Below, piece by piece: positions 8,266 through 17,306 of a DNA stretch of 64,000 nt. Location: the NCBI GenBank assembly GCA_002718195.1, contig PBDU01000021.1, positions 20,764 to 84,763 of the forward strand. The letters run 5' to 3'. The notes beneath the pieces are model-generated. The model was not told the DNA's origin. It worked only from the letters and a program-made list of their open reading frames with translations, and did no database searches. This DNA comes from Methanobacteriota archaeon. GTDB taxonomy: Archaea; Thermoplasmatota; Poseidoniia; Poseidoniales; Poseidoniaceae. The first letter of the stretch is position 1. Every line of letters begins with the position of its first letter. A program made the position numbers and the translations under genes.

Positions 8266-10173
8266 GTGGATTTGCCATCCGGCGTAACGATAGAGAACAG
8301 AAGAGGTGGCTCTGATGTTTTATCTATGATGGCTTCTGATTTTGCGACCCTTGAAACGAGCGGCTACATAAAGACGCAGAGAGATACATCCACTGGAATT
8401 CAAAGGATTGGGCACATCGTTTTCAGTGAAGGGGAGCCTGTACTGTCTATTCATGATGGAGTTGGATTCATTCAGGGTATTGACGCTTTACTAGAGATAG
8501 AAGCAGATTCTGTTATACTCGATTGTAACTTATCAGCTGTGGAACTCGGAGAATCGGAAGTATCTGAAATTAGGAGATTGTATAAACAGGCTGGGTTAAA
8601 TCTGGAAGAAGGAATCGCATCTAGCGAGGAATCGTGGTGGTTGAATGCTGAACCTATGGGCTCTTCTTGGTCTCAAGTTGAGAGACTTCCTGAATTCGAG
8701 AACATTATTTCAGCGCCAGAAGAAATTCAAAATTTTACAAGGTCCATGCTAGCTAAATCAAATGTTAAGCAAACGCTTGATTCTTCGAAGGCTTTGTTAA
8801 TCGATGAAGAAAGTCCTGAATTAATCTTCAAATTTGCTTCTTTGATGGCCGGAAACGGAAAATCAATTTTATCATTGAGCAGAAAGAAAATCGCTAATTT
8901 AGCTGCGGAATTTAGTATACCATCGGCTAATTGTTTATGGCTTACTGAGTCACCAGGCGACAGCAACATCGTAGCAACCTTAGAAAACCTCAGTAGAGGA
9001 ATTGATGAGTTCCTTTGGGAGAACGAGAGGGCTGTAATAATTGTAGAAGGAATCGAATATCTAGCCTCTTTACACGGAGAAAATAGAGTACTTGACCTTA
9101 TTAGAACACTTTGTGATAAAGTGCGCAATGACGACCATTTACTTGTAATTGGATGTAACCTATTGGCTTTCGACATATCATTTAGGGCATCTTTGATAAC
9201 CGAACTAGACCTTATTGAAGAGGCAATTATTCACTCATGGCTTGCTTTAGGTGATTTAATTCAAGACCAACCAATATTCGATGATATCGATCATGCTGAG
9301 GCATTGTGGATTGAAACGGAGTTGAAAACAGCATTAGAGGCTAATCAAGAAATTCAAATTGAAACCATAGAGGGTGGTTCTGATTCAATTGCAGCTGAGG
9401 TTAGTATTGAGGTCGGGGAAGAACTCTCCGACATGATGAAACAGTGGGCCGTTGAATCCAGCGTTAGCACTGAAAGTAACGAGCCAACATACAACCCTGA
9501 AGTTGCCCCTTCTCCAAATTGGACACCCAAATTTGCAACTGTCGAAAATTACGATAGTCCAGCTCCGAGAGCAGCCCAAAGAATGGCAGAAAGTGGAACA
9601 AAAGAAATTCCAATAGAGGAAGATGTCGTTGAGACAGAGCACGTTCCTCTACCGAAGAAAAAAGGAATGCGGAAAGCCAAAATAATCAAGAGGAAAACAA
9701 GACCTAAGTTCCACAAGAAATCTCAACATGAGAGTAAAATCAGCAGCCTAGTTAGTGCTATTGCTAAAAATGTGGAGATTGAAGAATTAGAATCAAGCGA
9801 CAACAAGGTGAATTACCAAAAATCTACACATTTTGAAACAAAATCTGACTTGATTGATGGTTTGGATTTGTCATCCTCTCAATCATTTGAAACAAAACCA
9901 GATAATGCTTTGACTCAGGCTATGAGGCAAAAATCAAGTAAACAGACAGTTGATTTTACTGAATATAAAGTGAATAGAGAACTAGATGCAGTGAATTATA
10001 TTTCGAATGATTCAGATGACTATATTTCCTTAGAAACAAATAAGAAAACTGCTTCAAAATACAGTCGGGCTGAATCGAATCAAAGCAGAACCCTCAACGA
10101 TATGGGTAGGGCAGAAAGGAGATGGAGCTCGTTAGAGCAACCATCAAGAAAGCGGGGTAATGAAAATGAGTAG
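8266..10173 (+). CDS. DUF835 domain protein with long charged C-terminal region
   Basis: This 635-residue protein has three parts. Residues 1-105 form a small alpha/beta domain with G-H-I-V-F-S-E-G-E-P-V-L-S-I, a pattern like effector or roadblock-associated archaeal domains. Residues about 175-317 match DUF835: SILSLSRKK, then CLWLTESPGDSN, then VIIVEGIEYLASLHGENRVL and a following L-x-V-I-G-C-N segment, i.e. a degenerate RecA/KaiC-like fold. From about 330 on it is low-complexity, acidic and basic in turn, with a Lys/Arg patch (KKKGMRKAKIIKRKTRPKFH). No membrane segment is seen. It overlaps the start of the DnaA-like ATPase gene, so the two products probably act together. DUF835 proteins are archaeal and often linked to signalling; the role here is unknown. 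Confidence 0.75.
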   Translation: MDLPSGVTIENRRGGSDVLSMMASDFATLETSGYIKTQRDTSTGIQRIGHIVFSEGEPVLSIHDGVGFIQGIDALLEIEADSVILDCNLSAVELGESEVSEIRRLYKQAGLNLEEGIASSEESWWLNAEPMGSSWSQVERLPEFENIISAPEEIQNFTRSMLAKSNVKQTLDSSKALLIDEESPELIFKFASLMAGNGKSILSLSRKKIANLAAEFSIPSANCLWLTESPGDSNIVATLENLSRGIDEFLWENERAVIIVEGIEYLASLHGENRVLDLIRTLCDKVRNDDHLLVIGCNLLAFDISFRASLITELDLIEEAIIHSWLALGDLIQDQPIFDDIDHAEALWIETELKTALEANQEIQIETIEGGSDSIAAEVSIEVGEELSDMMKQWAVESSVSTESNEPTYNPEVAPSPNWTPKFATVENYDSPAPRAAQRMAESGTKEIPIEEDVVETEHVPLPKKKGMRKAKIIKRKTRPKFHKKSQHESKISSLVSAIAKNVEIEELESSDNKVNYQKSTHFETKSDLIDGLDLSSSQSFETKPDNALTQAMRQKSSKQTVDFTEYKVNRELDAVNYISNDSDDYISLETNKKTASKYSRAESNQSRTLNDMGRAERRWSSLEQPSRKRGNENE

Positions 10174-12037
10174 GTCCAACTCTGAGAAACTCAAGTTGGC
10201 AATTTCTGATGCGAAAAGCATCCTCGGGGAGAATATTGAGCAACCCCAAAAAGGAATAGTAGCAAAATCAAAATTAAATCAATTAATTGGTAACAGAACA
10301 ATTGAGAGTTTTGAAAGAAAATCTCTGATTTCTGGGTCACGGAAACCTAATTCAGAGATCGACTCAATTGCCGATCATATCCTCGGCAAAGAAAGCAAAG
10401 AAAGAAGACCAATATTGAAACTCAAAAATGATTCAGAGGAATTTGGCGGAAAATTCTCACAACGAGTTGCTGCCATGAGGGAGAATGCATTCTCTCCGCT
10501 TTCCAGGATTTCCACTAATACAGATGATGAGGCTGGCATTTTCGGTAAGGAGGATGATGGTAGGGACGTATGGCAGGCGGTTGTAAATCGAGAACATGCC
10601 TCGGTTTTTGGAGACTTAAACCAGAATTCTTTTCGTCCAGGACCTAGCGGTATAAAACTAAATTCGTCCCCACCCTCATTTACTCACAAGGGAGTAACTC
10701 AAGACTTGAATTTTCGAGCATGGATTGAATGCAAGGAAAATAAGATGGCAACCAACATAGCAAACGCAATAGTTAGTAATCCAGGGAAGATCAATCCTTT
10801 GGTAATAATTGGTGCTTCAGGTTCTGGTAAATCTCACCTCGTACAAGCAATTGCAAATGGATTCAATTCTAGATTCGATGGACACGTAAGAATATTCTCA
10901 GAGATCGAACTACAGAGTAGCGAATTGTATGCTAAAATAGATATTGATTTATTGTCGGAACACTCACTAATCGGCTTTGATGGCTTGAACTTACTCGAAA
11001 ATTCAAGCATAGACCAAAACCAACTTGGGTCATTTATTGATTTAGCACTTAATCTGGGTGTCCAAATTGTCCTAACAACCAAATTCCAAGTCAGTGAATG
11101 GGAGAGTTCAAGATTGTGGGAACTTTCCAAAGATGCAATAATTGCTAATTTAGAAATGCCAGATTTGACTAGTAGAGTAAGAATCATTAGAAGATTGATT
11201 GCATTAAACGGAATCTTACTAGACGATTCTCAGATTAATCGGTTAGCAAACTTGTCTGAAAATTGGAAAGATTTGAAATCAAATATTAATTTGATATCCC
11301 TTGCTCTCGAGGATGGTGTGGGGGTAATTTCCCCATCTGATATAGACAGTGTCTTGCAAGGAAACGCCTTCATAGAAGAAGATGAATTCACTCCTAAAGA
11401 AACTTCTTTGCAAGATGAAGCAAAAGAAATTATAGATGCCGTTGTAGATGTTGTATTCGACAAGCAAGCAGTTGGTGGAATTGAAATAGTCAGCGACTTA
11501 CCTGAATTAGAAGACGGTTGGGAGCCTTCTGAAATCGATGTTGATTCGATGATTAAAGAGGGCAGAAGTCTTGCTGAAAAATATGTCAAAACTGGTCTTG
11601 ATGAAATGATCCCTGCTCCGCCTAATGTATTATCACTGGATGAACGAGATAAATTCCTGATTCAAAGAAAAGAAGAGTTAGAAATCAATGATTTGCAAGA
11701 AGTTGTAGAAACCATGGTAGATTTTGATTTGAATATCGAGGATAGAATATCTGATGCTGAAAAACAATTATCTCAAGATTTTGAACTCATTTCTAACCTG
11801 GAGCAAAAAATTAGGGAGATTTCTGAGATTCCCAAGGATGCTACGATTGAGGAACTAATGGCAATAACGGATAGTATCAAGGAAATTGAGGACAGAATTT
11901 TGGGAATAGAAATAGAAGATAGTGAACTACAGGAACCCGCTGAAACAGAAACTCAAGTCGAGGAAGAAAAAGTAGTGCCTAAAGAACCATCAAAGCCAAA
12001 AAAGAAAGTCAGGAAACCTAAGAAAAAGAAGAATTAG
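10166..12037 (+). CDS. DnaA-like AAA+ ATPase with coiled-coil and Lys-rich tail
   Basis: The 623-residue protein carries an AAA+ module at about residues 175-400. The P-loop is GASGSGKS (about 216-223) preceded by NPLVII, as in DnaA/DnaC/Hda. The Walker B region reads SLIGFDGLNLL where DnaA has a DD pair. A sensor-1-like VLTTKFQVSEW follows, and ENWKDLKSNINLI sits where DnaA has the N-V-R-E-L-E-G-A-L-N sensor-2 helix. There is no DnaA domain IV: the C-terminus is a predicted coiled coil and ends in KKKVRKPKKKKN. The N-terminal 170 residues are disordered and basic. Start ATG 10166 is preferred; ATG 10160 is also in frame. It overlaps the DUF835 gene. It could load or position a partner on DNA, but that is inference. 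Confidence 0.7.
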   Translation: MSRSNSEKLKLAISDAKSILGENIEQPQKGIVAKSKLNQLIGNRTIESFERKSLISGSRKPNSEIDSIADHILGKESKERRPILKLKNDSEEFGGKFSQRVAAMRENAFSPLSRISTNTDDEAGIFGKEDDGRDVWQAVVNREHASVFGDLNQNSFRPGPSGIKLNSSPPSFTHKGVTQDLNFRAWIECKENKMATNIANAIVSNPGKINPLVIIGASGSGKSHLVQAIANGFNSRFDGHVRIFSEIELQSSELYAKIDIDLLSEHSLIGFDGLNLLENSSIDQNQLGSFIDLALNLGVQIVLTTKFQVSEWESSRLWELSKDAIIANLEMPDLTSRVRIIRRLIALNGILLDDSQINRLANLSENWKDLKSNINLISLALEDGVGVISPSDIDSVLQGNAFIEEDEFTPKETSLQDEAKEIIDAVVDVVFDKQAVGGIEIVSDLPELEDGWEPSEIDVDSMIKEGRSLAEKYVKTGLDEMIPAPPNVLSLDERDKFLIQRKEELEINDLQEVVETMVDFDLNIEDRISDAEKQLSQDFELISNLEQKIREISEIPKDATIEELMAITDSIKEIEDRILGIEIEDSELQEPAETETQVEEEKVVPKEPSKPKKKVRKPKKKKN

Positions 12038-12053
12038 TTCGGGGGGTTTTGGA

Positions 12054-12503
12054 TTGAGCCAAGAGTGGTGGAGTAAGGGAATTAAGTTTCGATGCCAAGA
12101 TTCCTGTGGCAGGTGTTGCGATGAGCCAGGTGGAATTGTCTACCTCTCAAGAGAAGATACTTCACGAATTGCTAATCATTTCGAATTAAAGCCTAAAACT
12201 TGGCTAAAAAGGGATGCAAAGCGCCACCTAAACGGGAAATATATTCTAAAGAGCAACAAAGATGATGGAATTTGCATTTTCTTAAACTCAAAAAAACAAT
12301 GCGAAATATACAATGTTCGCCCCCAGCAATGCGCAGCATTCCCTTGGTGGGCAGAAAATCTTAGAAGTGAAAAATCCTGGATTGAAACCAAATCATCATG
12401 TCCCGGCATTGATGCGGAGGACGCGTTGTTGATCGAGCATGGAGAAATTAAATTTCATGTTCAAAAAGACATTATCTCAAGCAAGGGTTTTCGTGTCTGG
12501 TAA
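12054..12503 (+). CDS. YkgJ-type zinc/iron-chelating cysteine cluster protein
   Basis: This 149-residue protein has the Cys-cluster signature of the YkgJ/CxxCxxCC family: FRCQDSCGRCCDEPGG at the N-terminus, then GICIFLNSKKQCEIYNVRPQ and RPQQCAAFPWW, which together give the usual C-x(n)-C-x-x-C-C ... C-x-x-Y-x-x-R-P-x-x-C arrangement. The family is believed to bind Zn or an Fe-S centre; the reaction is unknown. The start is TTG 12054, preceded by a GGGGGGT run at 12041-12047 that can act as the ribosome-binding site. It follows the DnaA-like gene by 16 bases and is probably the last gene of that operon. Confidence 0.8.
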   Translation: MSQEWWSKGIKFRCQDSCGRCCDEPGGIVYLSREDTSRIANHFELKPKTWLKRDAKRHLNGKYILKSNKDDGICIFLNSKKQCEIYNVRPQQCAAFPWWAENLRSEKSWIETKSSCPGIDAEDALLIEHGEIKFHVQKDIISSKGFRVW

Positions 12504-12526
12504 AATAACAAATTTAGTTCTCAACA

Positions 12527-12550
12527 TTAGGTGTTATTCACAACACCTAA
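12527..12550. repeat. Perfect inverted repeat (9-bp arms, 6-base spacer) before citrate synthase
   Basis: TTAGGTGTT at 12527-12535 and AACACCTAA at 12542-12550 are exact reverse complements separated by ATTCAC. No T-tract follows, so it is a weak terminator at best. It lies about 30 bases upstream of the TATA-like TTTATACG (12581-12588), a position suiting an operator for the citrate synthase gene. It may alternatively be a 3' hairpin of the preceding operon. Confidence 0.55.
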
Positions 12551-12580
12551 AGGCATCACTCATCCAAAATTATAGCCTAC

Positions 12581-12588
12581 TTTATACG
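12581..12588 (+). promoter_or_regulatory. TATA-like box upstream of citrate synthase
   Basis: TTTATACG ends 36 bases before ATG 12625. With initiation about 25 bases downstream this would leave a short leader containing the TAGGTGAGC ribosome-binding element. A second AT-rich candidate (AAAATTATA) sits at 12566-12574. Confidence 0.35.
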
Positions 12589-12624
12589 ACAGATGATTGC
12601 CGCTTGTAGTATAGGTGAGCATTG

Positions 12625-13791
12625 ATGTCGGGTGATGAGGTCATTTTTAATCTAAAAAATTCTCATCTAAACACTGGTATGCGTGGAGTTCCGGTTGGAA
12701 CTTGTAGGACTTCATTTGTAACCCCGACCGAAGGAGTTCACTATTGTGGCTATCCTATCTCTGAACTTGGCGGAATGGAGCCAGAGGACGTTATTTATCT
12801 GCTCTTCAATAAGGAATTACCGAGTGAAGAACAATCAAAGGTATTCAAATCAGATCTGGCTTCTAGAACTGCACTCCCTGATGGAACAAGAGCTGTGCTA
12901 GCCTCGCTTCCTAAAGATGGGCATCCAATGGATTGGTTAAGTATTGGAATTCACACATTGGGAATGCTGGATGGAAAAGATGACTGGAAAGAAGATTCAC
13001 TCAACCTCATCGCAAGAATGCCAAGATTGCTTGGACTTATCTTCAGGTACAGAGAAGGAAGAGAGGAAAATATTCCTGAAGACAACTCTAAACTCAGTTT
13101 GACAGAGAGATTCATCAATACTCTACAAATCGATGGTGTTGATCATGACAAGATGAGAAGAGTTCTAAACGCATATTTGGTTCTACATTTAGATCATGGC
13201 GGTGGTAACCTCTCAACTTTTACAGGCAAAGCAGTTGCTAGTGGTCATGCTTCTTTTTATTCTGCAATTGCGAGTGCAATGAACGCACTGAGTGGACCAT
13301 TGCACGGAAGAGCAAACCAATCATGCTTAGAATTCGTACTCAAAGTAGGAACATCAGACCCTGTTGAAGTCGAGAATTTCATTAGAGAAGAACTTGCTGC
13401 CAAGAGGCCGGTTTTTGGTTTCGGACACGCAGTATTGAGGGCTGAAGATCCACGAGCAACATACCAATTTGCTCTTGGAGAAGAGATATGTCCTGATGAT
13501 GAAAATTTCAGAATCATTAGAACTTTGAGGGAAGTTGCACCTAGAGTTCTGTCAGAAAACGAAAAGATCTCGAATCCTAACGCAAATGTAGACATTGCTA
13601 GTGGTACACTTTTGCACCATGTTGGATTAACTGACCCTGAGTATTACACAACTTTCTTTGGATGGGCAAGAGTTGCTGGAATCGGCGCTCAGATTGTAGA
13701 TGAAAGGACTAAGATGCGTGATGGAAAAGGTGTCCCAATCTACAGACCAAAATATATCGCAGAAGCCCAAAGCCTGCGTCATATTGAATAA
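12625..13791 (+). CDS. gltA: Citrate synthase family protein
   Basis: The enzyme condenses oxaloacetate with acetyl-CoA in the TCA cycle; 2-methylcitrate synthase is a close alternative. The 388-residue length fits the short archaeal/Gram-positive type. Catalytic motifs are present: the first histidine region HLDHGGGNLSTFT, the second GPLHGRANQ, and the aspartate region VFGFGHAVLRAEDPRA. The C-terminal VDERTKMRDGKGVPIYRPKY resembles the usual R...IYRP...Y ending. ATG 12625 follows a GGTGAG element and is preferred over TTG 12622. It stands alone, after an inverted repeat and TATA-like element, and converges with the GDPD gene with two bases between stops. Confidence 0.88.
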   Translation: MSGDEVIFNLKNSHLNTGMRGVPVGTCRTSFVTPTEGVHYCGYPISELGGMEPEDVIYLLFNKELPSEEQSKVFKSDLASRTALPDGTRAVLASLPKDGHPMDWLSIGIHTLGMLDGKDDWKEDSLNLIARMPRLLGLIFRYREGREENIPEDNSKLSLTERFINTLQIDGVDHDKMRRVLNAYLVLHLDHGGGNLSTFTGKAVASGHASFYSAIASAMNALSGPLHGRANQSCLEFVLKVGTSDPVEVENFIREELAAKRPVFGFGHAVLRAEDPRATYQFALGEEICPDDENFRIIRTLREVAPRVLSENEKISNPNANVDIASGTLLHHVGLTDPEYYTTFFGWARVAGIGAQIVDERTKMRDGKGVPIYRPKYIAEAQSLRHIE

Positions 13792-13793
13792 AA

Positions 13794-14942
13794 TCAATAC
13801 AATGGACGTGTGGTCTTTCCACAACCTCTGTGACCGATTAATCTAACAGATTCCCAAGGCATTGAACTCTCAGATGTTGATGCTAACAAATCATCAACTG
13901 ACTTTTCCCAAGACCACTTTTTCCTCCATTGAGACAGAATCTCAACTTTACCTGACCTGTCAAGTTCTGTCCACGGAGTTACTTCTGACCTCAGTTGGTT
14001 GACTATATCCTTATGATTTTCTTCATTGGCACTAACTAACAAATCATGTTGATCAGAAGTTAGTGGCAATGAGGATGGTCTGAACCACCTCGCATTTCCG
14101 CTTGGAAGCCAAGTTAGGTTTGGATCAGGATTATCGGTAAGCCCGGTGAACCCTCCATTCAAGAGCTTAAACTCGTTTTCAAGTGAACATGGCCACACAT
14201 AAACGGGGAATCCTGCAAGATACTCCCTTGCACGCTTCAAGTGATTATTCTCCAAACCAACAGTATATCCAAGTGGGAGATTTTTCAATCCCCCATCTAA
14301 ATATTCGATTGCGCAAGGCATCATTTTTGAACCAGCTTTTTGGTGTTTTCTCATCAGTCTGAAAAATGAGGTACTAAGAAATGATGGTGCACCCCTAATC
14401 TTCTCGGTCAATAGTCCGCCGTATGGTGGTAAATTAGGGGAAAGCATCGACCAGTTACGCTTAATTTTAGCATGATCAGCAGATTTTTTCATCCTTGAAT
14501 GGAAAGAATAGTACACGGCATTGTCGTTTGGAACACCTGCTTCATCAACCTTTGACTCCATTAGAGCCAATAATTCTCCTAGATACTTATCGTGAGACTT
14601 GAATTTCCAAGGTTTACCCATGACTTTGGACTTGATGTGAGGGACTTTTGCCTCAAGGCAAACTACCTTTGCATCTTCTATCCAATTTTTCATAATCACC
14701 TTATCATCCAATAGTTGGTCAAAAGATGCAAAACCAAGTTCCATTAACTCATCAAGAGTCCAGTCTTCTGCATAGATAGGCTTGCCCTCTAGATTTTCTT
14801 TAGTAGTAGCAACTATCCTATCATGATGAATAATCAATTCATTGTCTTTGGTTAAACGTAAGTCAAACTCAATTCCATCGAGATTTTCTATGGCATAACG
14901 CAACCCTTCGATTGAATTTTCAACGGGTTGCTTCCATGTCAT
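13794..14942 (-). CDS. Glycerophosphodiester phosphodiesterase-like protein, apparently circularly permuted
   Basis: GDPD enzymes are metal-dependent TIM barrels that hydrolyse glycerophosphodiesters. The N-terminus opens at the ENS motif that normally follows HRG: VENSIEGLRYAI, then GIEFDLRLTKDNELIIHHD with the metal ligands E and D and the catalytic HHD. The last barrel strand is GFTGLTDNPD. The missing first strand with the catalytic H-R-G appears at the extreme C-terminus as RLIGHRGCGKTTRP, after an extra linker of about 85 residues. A stop (TAG) precedes ATG 14942 in frame, so no HRG is lost upstream. The total of 382 residues exceeds the usual 240-300. I infer a natural circular permutation that keeps all catalytic residues. 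Confidence 0.72.
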   Translation of the reverse strand: MTWKQPVENSIEGLRYAIENLDGIEFDLRLTKDNELIIHHDRIVATTKENLEGKPIYAEDWTLDELMELGFASFDQLLDDKVIMKNWIEDAKVVCLEAKVPHIKSKVMGKPWKFKSHDKYLGELLALMESKVDEAGVPNDNAVYYSFHSRMKKSADHAKIKRNWSMLSPNLPPYGGLLTEKIRGAPSFLSTSFFRLMRKHQKAGSKMMPCAIEYLDGGLKNLPLGYTVGLENNHLKRAREYLAGFPVYVWPCSLENEFKLLNGGFTGLTDNPDPNLTWLPSGNARWFRPSSLPLTSDQHDLLVSANEENHKDIVNQLRSEVTPWTELDRSGKVEILSQWRKKWSWEKSVDDLLASTSESSMPWESVRLIGHRGCGKTTRPLY

Positions 14943-14983
14943 TTTATCTACCTACCATTGTTGATTGATTTTTCTAGTTTAAG

Positions 14984-15778
14984 TTATTTTGAAAATATTT
15001 TGTACAATAAAAGTGAGATTTCAAACAGAGCAATTATAGGCACAGATACCAAAAATAGGGAAAGAGGATCCGGGGGTGAGAAAAATGCTCCTCCTACCAT
15101 ACACACAAACCAGATGTGCCTCCTATACTTGATTAACTCCTCTCTTTTAACAACCTCATATTTTAACAACAGTAGAGTTGGGATAGGGGCTTGAAAACCA
15201 ATCACTGAAGCAACGCAAAGATTTGCGATGAATCCTATGTAAGATTCAAGCCTCCACTCACTAGACAAACCCGCATTTGCTGCATCGTTAGTCAAATACT
15301 CGAGCAATAATGGTGTCAGAACCTCCCATGCATATGCTAGACCTAATGCTCCAAGGACTAATGATGCTATGGCTACGAGAAAAATACCAACAAATGAGAC
15401 CTTTACCTCAAACTCAATTTCGTCTGCTAATTTCATTGGTTTGAGCCCGTATGCCTGGGCTTTCCTTGCAGCAATAATCAATAACACAAAAATTACCACA
15501 CCAAAGGAAATCATTGCAGATAATCTAAGTTTTAGAAGAATTAATTCCATTGGAGAGGTTACAATTATAGATGCACCATCTGGTATTTGATTACCTCCAG
15601 TAAGGAAGGAAATAATTCCACCAACCACGGAATAAAACCCGACAAAACCAACGATGAAAAGCATAAAAATCCAGATAATATTTTTCTGAAAATAAGAGCG
15701 AAGCGAGGAAACTAATTTCCCTGTTTCAGAGGCATTGAAATCCGAGAGAATACTCTCGACATTAAAGCCTGACTGCAT
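14984..15778 (-). CDS. tatC: Sec-independent protein translocase TatC
   Basis: TatC is the signal-peptide receptor of the twin-arginine translocase, which exports folded proteins. The 264-residue protein has about six membrane helices; the first is near residues 34-56. The C-terminal FFSPPDPLSLFLVSVPIIALFE matches the conserved TPPDxxSQ...P...LyE signature, and E in FEVKVSF plus the central helices fit the family. The cytoplasmic segment KYRRHIWFVC corresponds to the usual R-K/R-x-x-x region before helix 5. No tatA is present in this window. It sits 42 bases upstream of the GDPD gene on the same strand. Confidence 0.88.
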   Translation of the reverse strand: MQSGFNVESILSDFNASETGKLVSSLRSYFQKNIIWIFMLFIVGFVGFYSVVGGIISFLTGGNQIPDGASIIVTSPMELILLKLRLSAMISFGVVIFVLLIIAARKAQAYGLKPMKLADEIEFEVKVSFVGIFLVAIASLVLGALGLAYAWEVLTPLLLEYLTNDAANAGLSSEWRLESYIGFIANLCVASVIGFQAPIPTLLLLKYEVVKREELIKYRRHIWFVCMVGGAFFSPPDPLSLFLVSVPIIALFEISLLLYKIFSK

Positions 15779-15829
15779 TGATCAACGCAGTGGTGCGTCA
15801 AACATGAACATACCGATTAGGTATGCAAA

Positions 15830-17272
15830 TTACTCTTCTTCTTTCCAAGTATGACTGGGTGAAGCATCTAACCAATGTATACCCTCAGATTTGGCTCTTA
15901 TCACTCTGTAAATCACGAAAGCGGTAATCCAAAGTGACGGTAAGGACATAATCGCTGCCTTCAGCATCGCATTATCATAACCATAATCATTGATCACCTT
16001 AAGTTCGACAACACCAGAATCACCAGGATTGTGCAAGATGATGATTTGATACACTTTTGGTTGGTCGAAAGAAACTGTGACCTCTTGACCAGGTCCAATG
16101 GTTTGAACTGGGGCCAGAGTGCTTGCAATACTCCAATTTAAATATCCTGACTGCATTGCTGGTTCTGAATATTGAGCGATGATTGTTATGAACTCGATCT
16201 CTTGAGTCAGGTCAAAATTGGTTATTGTAGAGTTTACCTGATCTTCATAATCAATTGATTGGATAATCTCGATATTAGAATCGCCAGGTCCCAGCCTTAG
16301 AGAAACCCTATCATCTATGTTATTTGATTGGTATATCACGGCAGATGAAATCAATGCCACCATAACCAAAACAACTATTCCTTCAAACAACAGATGACCT
16401 TTCACTTTTTGTTTTGTTACGCCTTTGAACCAACCACCGTAGTCATTTCTTAGTCTAGGTTGAAGGTAGTGAATGAATAAAGCACCCATTCCTCCTATCA
16501 ACAAACCTAACGGGATGTCTGTTATCCAATGTATACCTAAGTAGAGAATTGTGAACGCAAATAAGAGTGTATTCAGAACTACAAAAATATGATATCGCCT
16601 GTGTACCCAATCCTTCATCTTAATTCCTAATTGCCTTACATGCAACCAATTTAATGCAATTATTCCAAATGGTATAGCGATGTGTAAAGACGGAACAGCG
16701 TTGTCCAGAGGATCATTTGCTATGTAAAACGAAGAGTACATGCTATCATGATACAATAAAGAATCCATTCCAGCAATCCATGATGATGTGACCTCTACAT
16801 TGAAAAACAGATAATAAGGAACTGCAAGAGCATAAATGAGTAAGTAATTCATTGTTACCTTATCGCATAAATCACGCTCTCCGGTGTAGGCATAAAATAC
16901 GGTTGTAACGTAAATCAAGAACAAATAAATGAAAAGATAATGAAAATTAAGGAATGCTGTAAAAGTAGGATTAGCGAATGTATCTTGAATAAAGAGAACA
17001 ATCTCTCCTTCAAATGAATGAATGTTTGACGTCCAATGACCCGTTATTGCTTTTATTGGCTCATTTAAGTCGTCTGTGATACCTTTCCACTCTATGATTA
17101 TCAAATAACCTAAAGCATGGAGGTAATATCTTTGTTTATGGATAACGTCAACAATCTTTCTTAATGGTGTACGATTTTCTGGTGCATTGAGAGTAAATCC
17201 CCAGCATATCACTGGAGTTAAAATGAGTACTATAGACATCATAACTGTCCATGGGCTCATATCCTTGCCCAC
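15830..17272 (-). CDS. PAP2-family membrane phosphatase
   Basis: PAP2 proteins hydrolyse lipid phosphates or pyrophosphates, or transfer phospho-head-groups at the membrane. The motifs are NAVPSLHIAIPFG (motif 2, P-S-L-H) and LGIHWITDIPLGLLIGG (motif 3, H-x-x-x-D), spaced as in the PAP2_3/inositol-phosphorylceramide-synthase-like group. At 480 residues it is long: after the catalytic membrane core there is another helix near residue 300, an extracellular beta-rich domain of about 120 residues, and a last membrane helix before the cytoplasmic C-terminus. GTG 17272 is used; ATG 17260 is equally possible. It may act in polar lipid or polyprenol phosphate metabolism. Confidence 0.78.
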   Translation of the reverse strand: MGKDMSPWTVMMSIVLILTPVICWGFTLNAPENRTPLRKIVDVIHKQRYYLHALGYLIIIEWKGITDDLNEPIKAITGHWTSNIHSFEGEIVLFIQDTFANPTFTAFLNFHYLFIYLFLIYVTTVFYAYTGERDLCDKVTMNYLLIYALAVPYYLFFNVEVTSSWIAGMDSLLYHDSMYSSFYIANDPLDNAVPSLHIAIPFGIIALNWLHVRQLGIKMKDWVHRRYHIFVVLNTLLFAFTILYLGIHWITDIPLGLLIGGMGALFIHYLQPRLRNDYGGWFKGVTKQKVKGHLLFEGIVVLVMVALISSAVIYQSNNIDDRVSLRLGPGDSNIEIIQSIDYEDQVNSTITNFDLTQEIEFITIIAQYSEPAMQSGYLNWSIASTLAPVQTIGPGQEVTVSFDQPKVYQIIILHNPGDSGVVELKVINDYGYDNAMLKAAIMSLPSLWITAFVIYRVIRAKSEGIHWLDASPSHTWKEEE

Positions 17273-17306
17273 AACGAGTCCAATTTAGCAATTGCTCATA
17301 AAATTC

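Noticed and set aside
14928..15194. 88-residue plus-strand frame overlapping the tatC end
   Set aside because: It is antisense to TatC, whose conserved C-terminus is intact.
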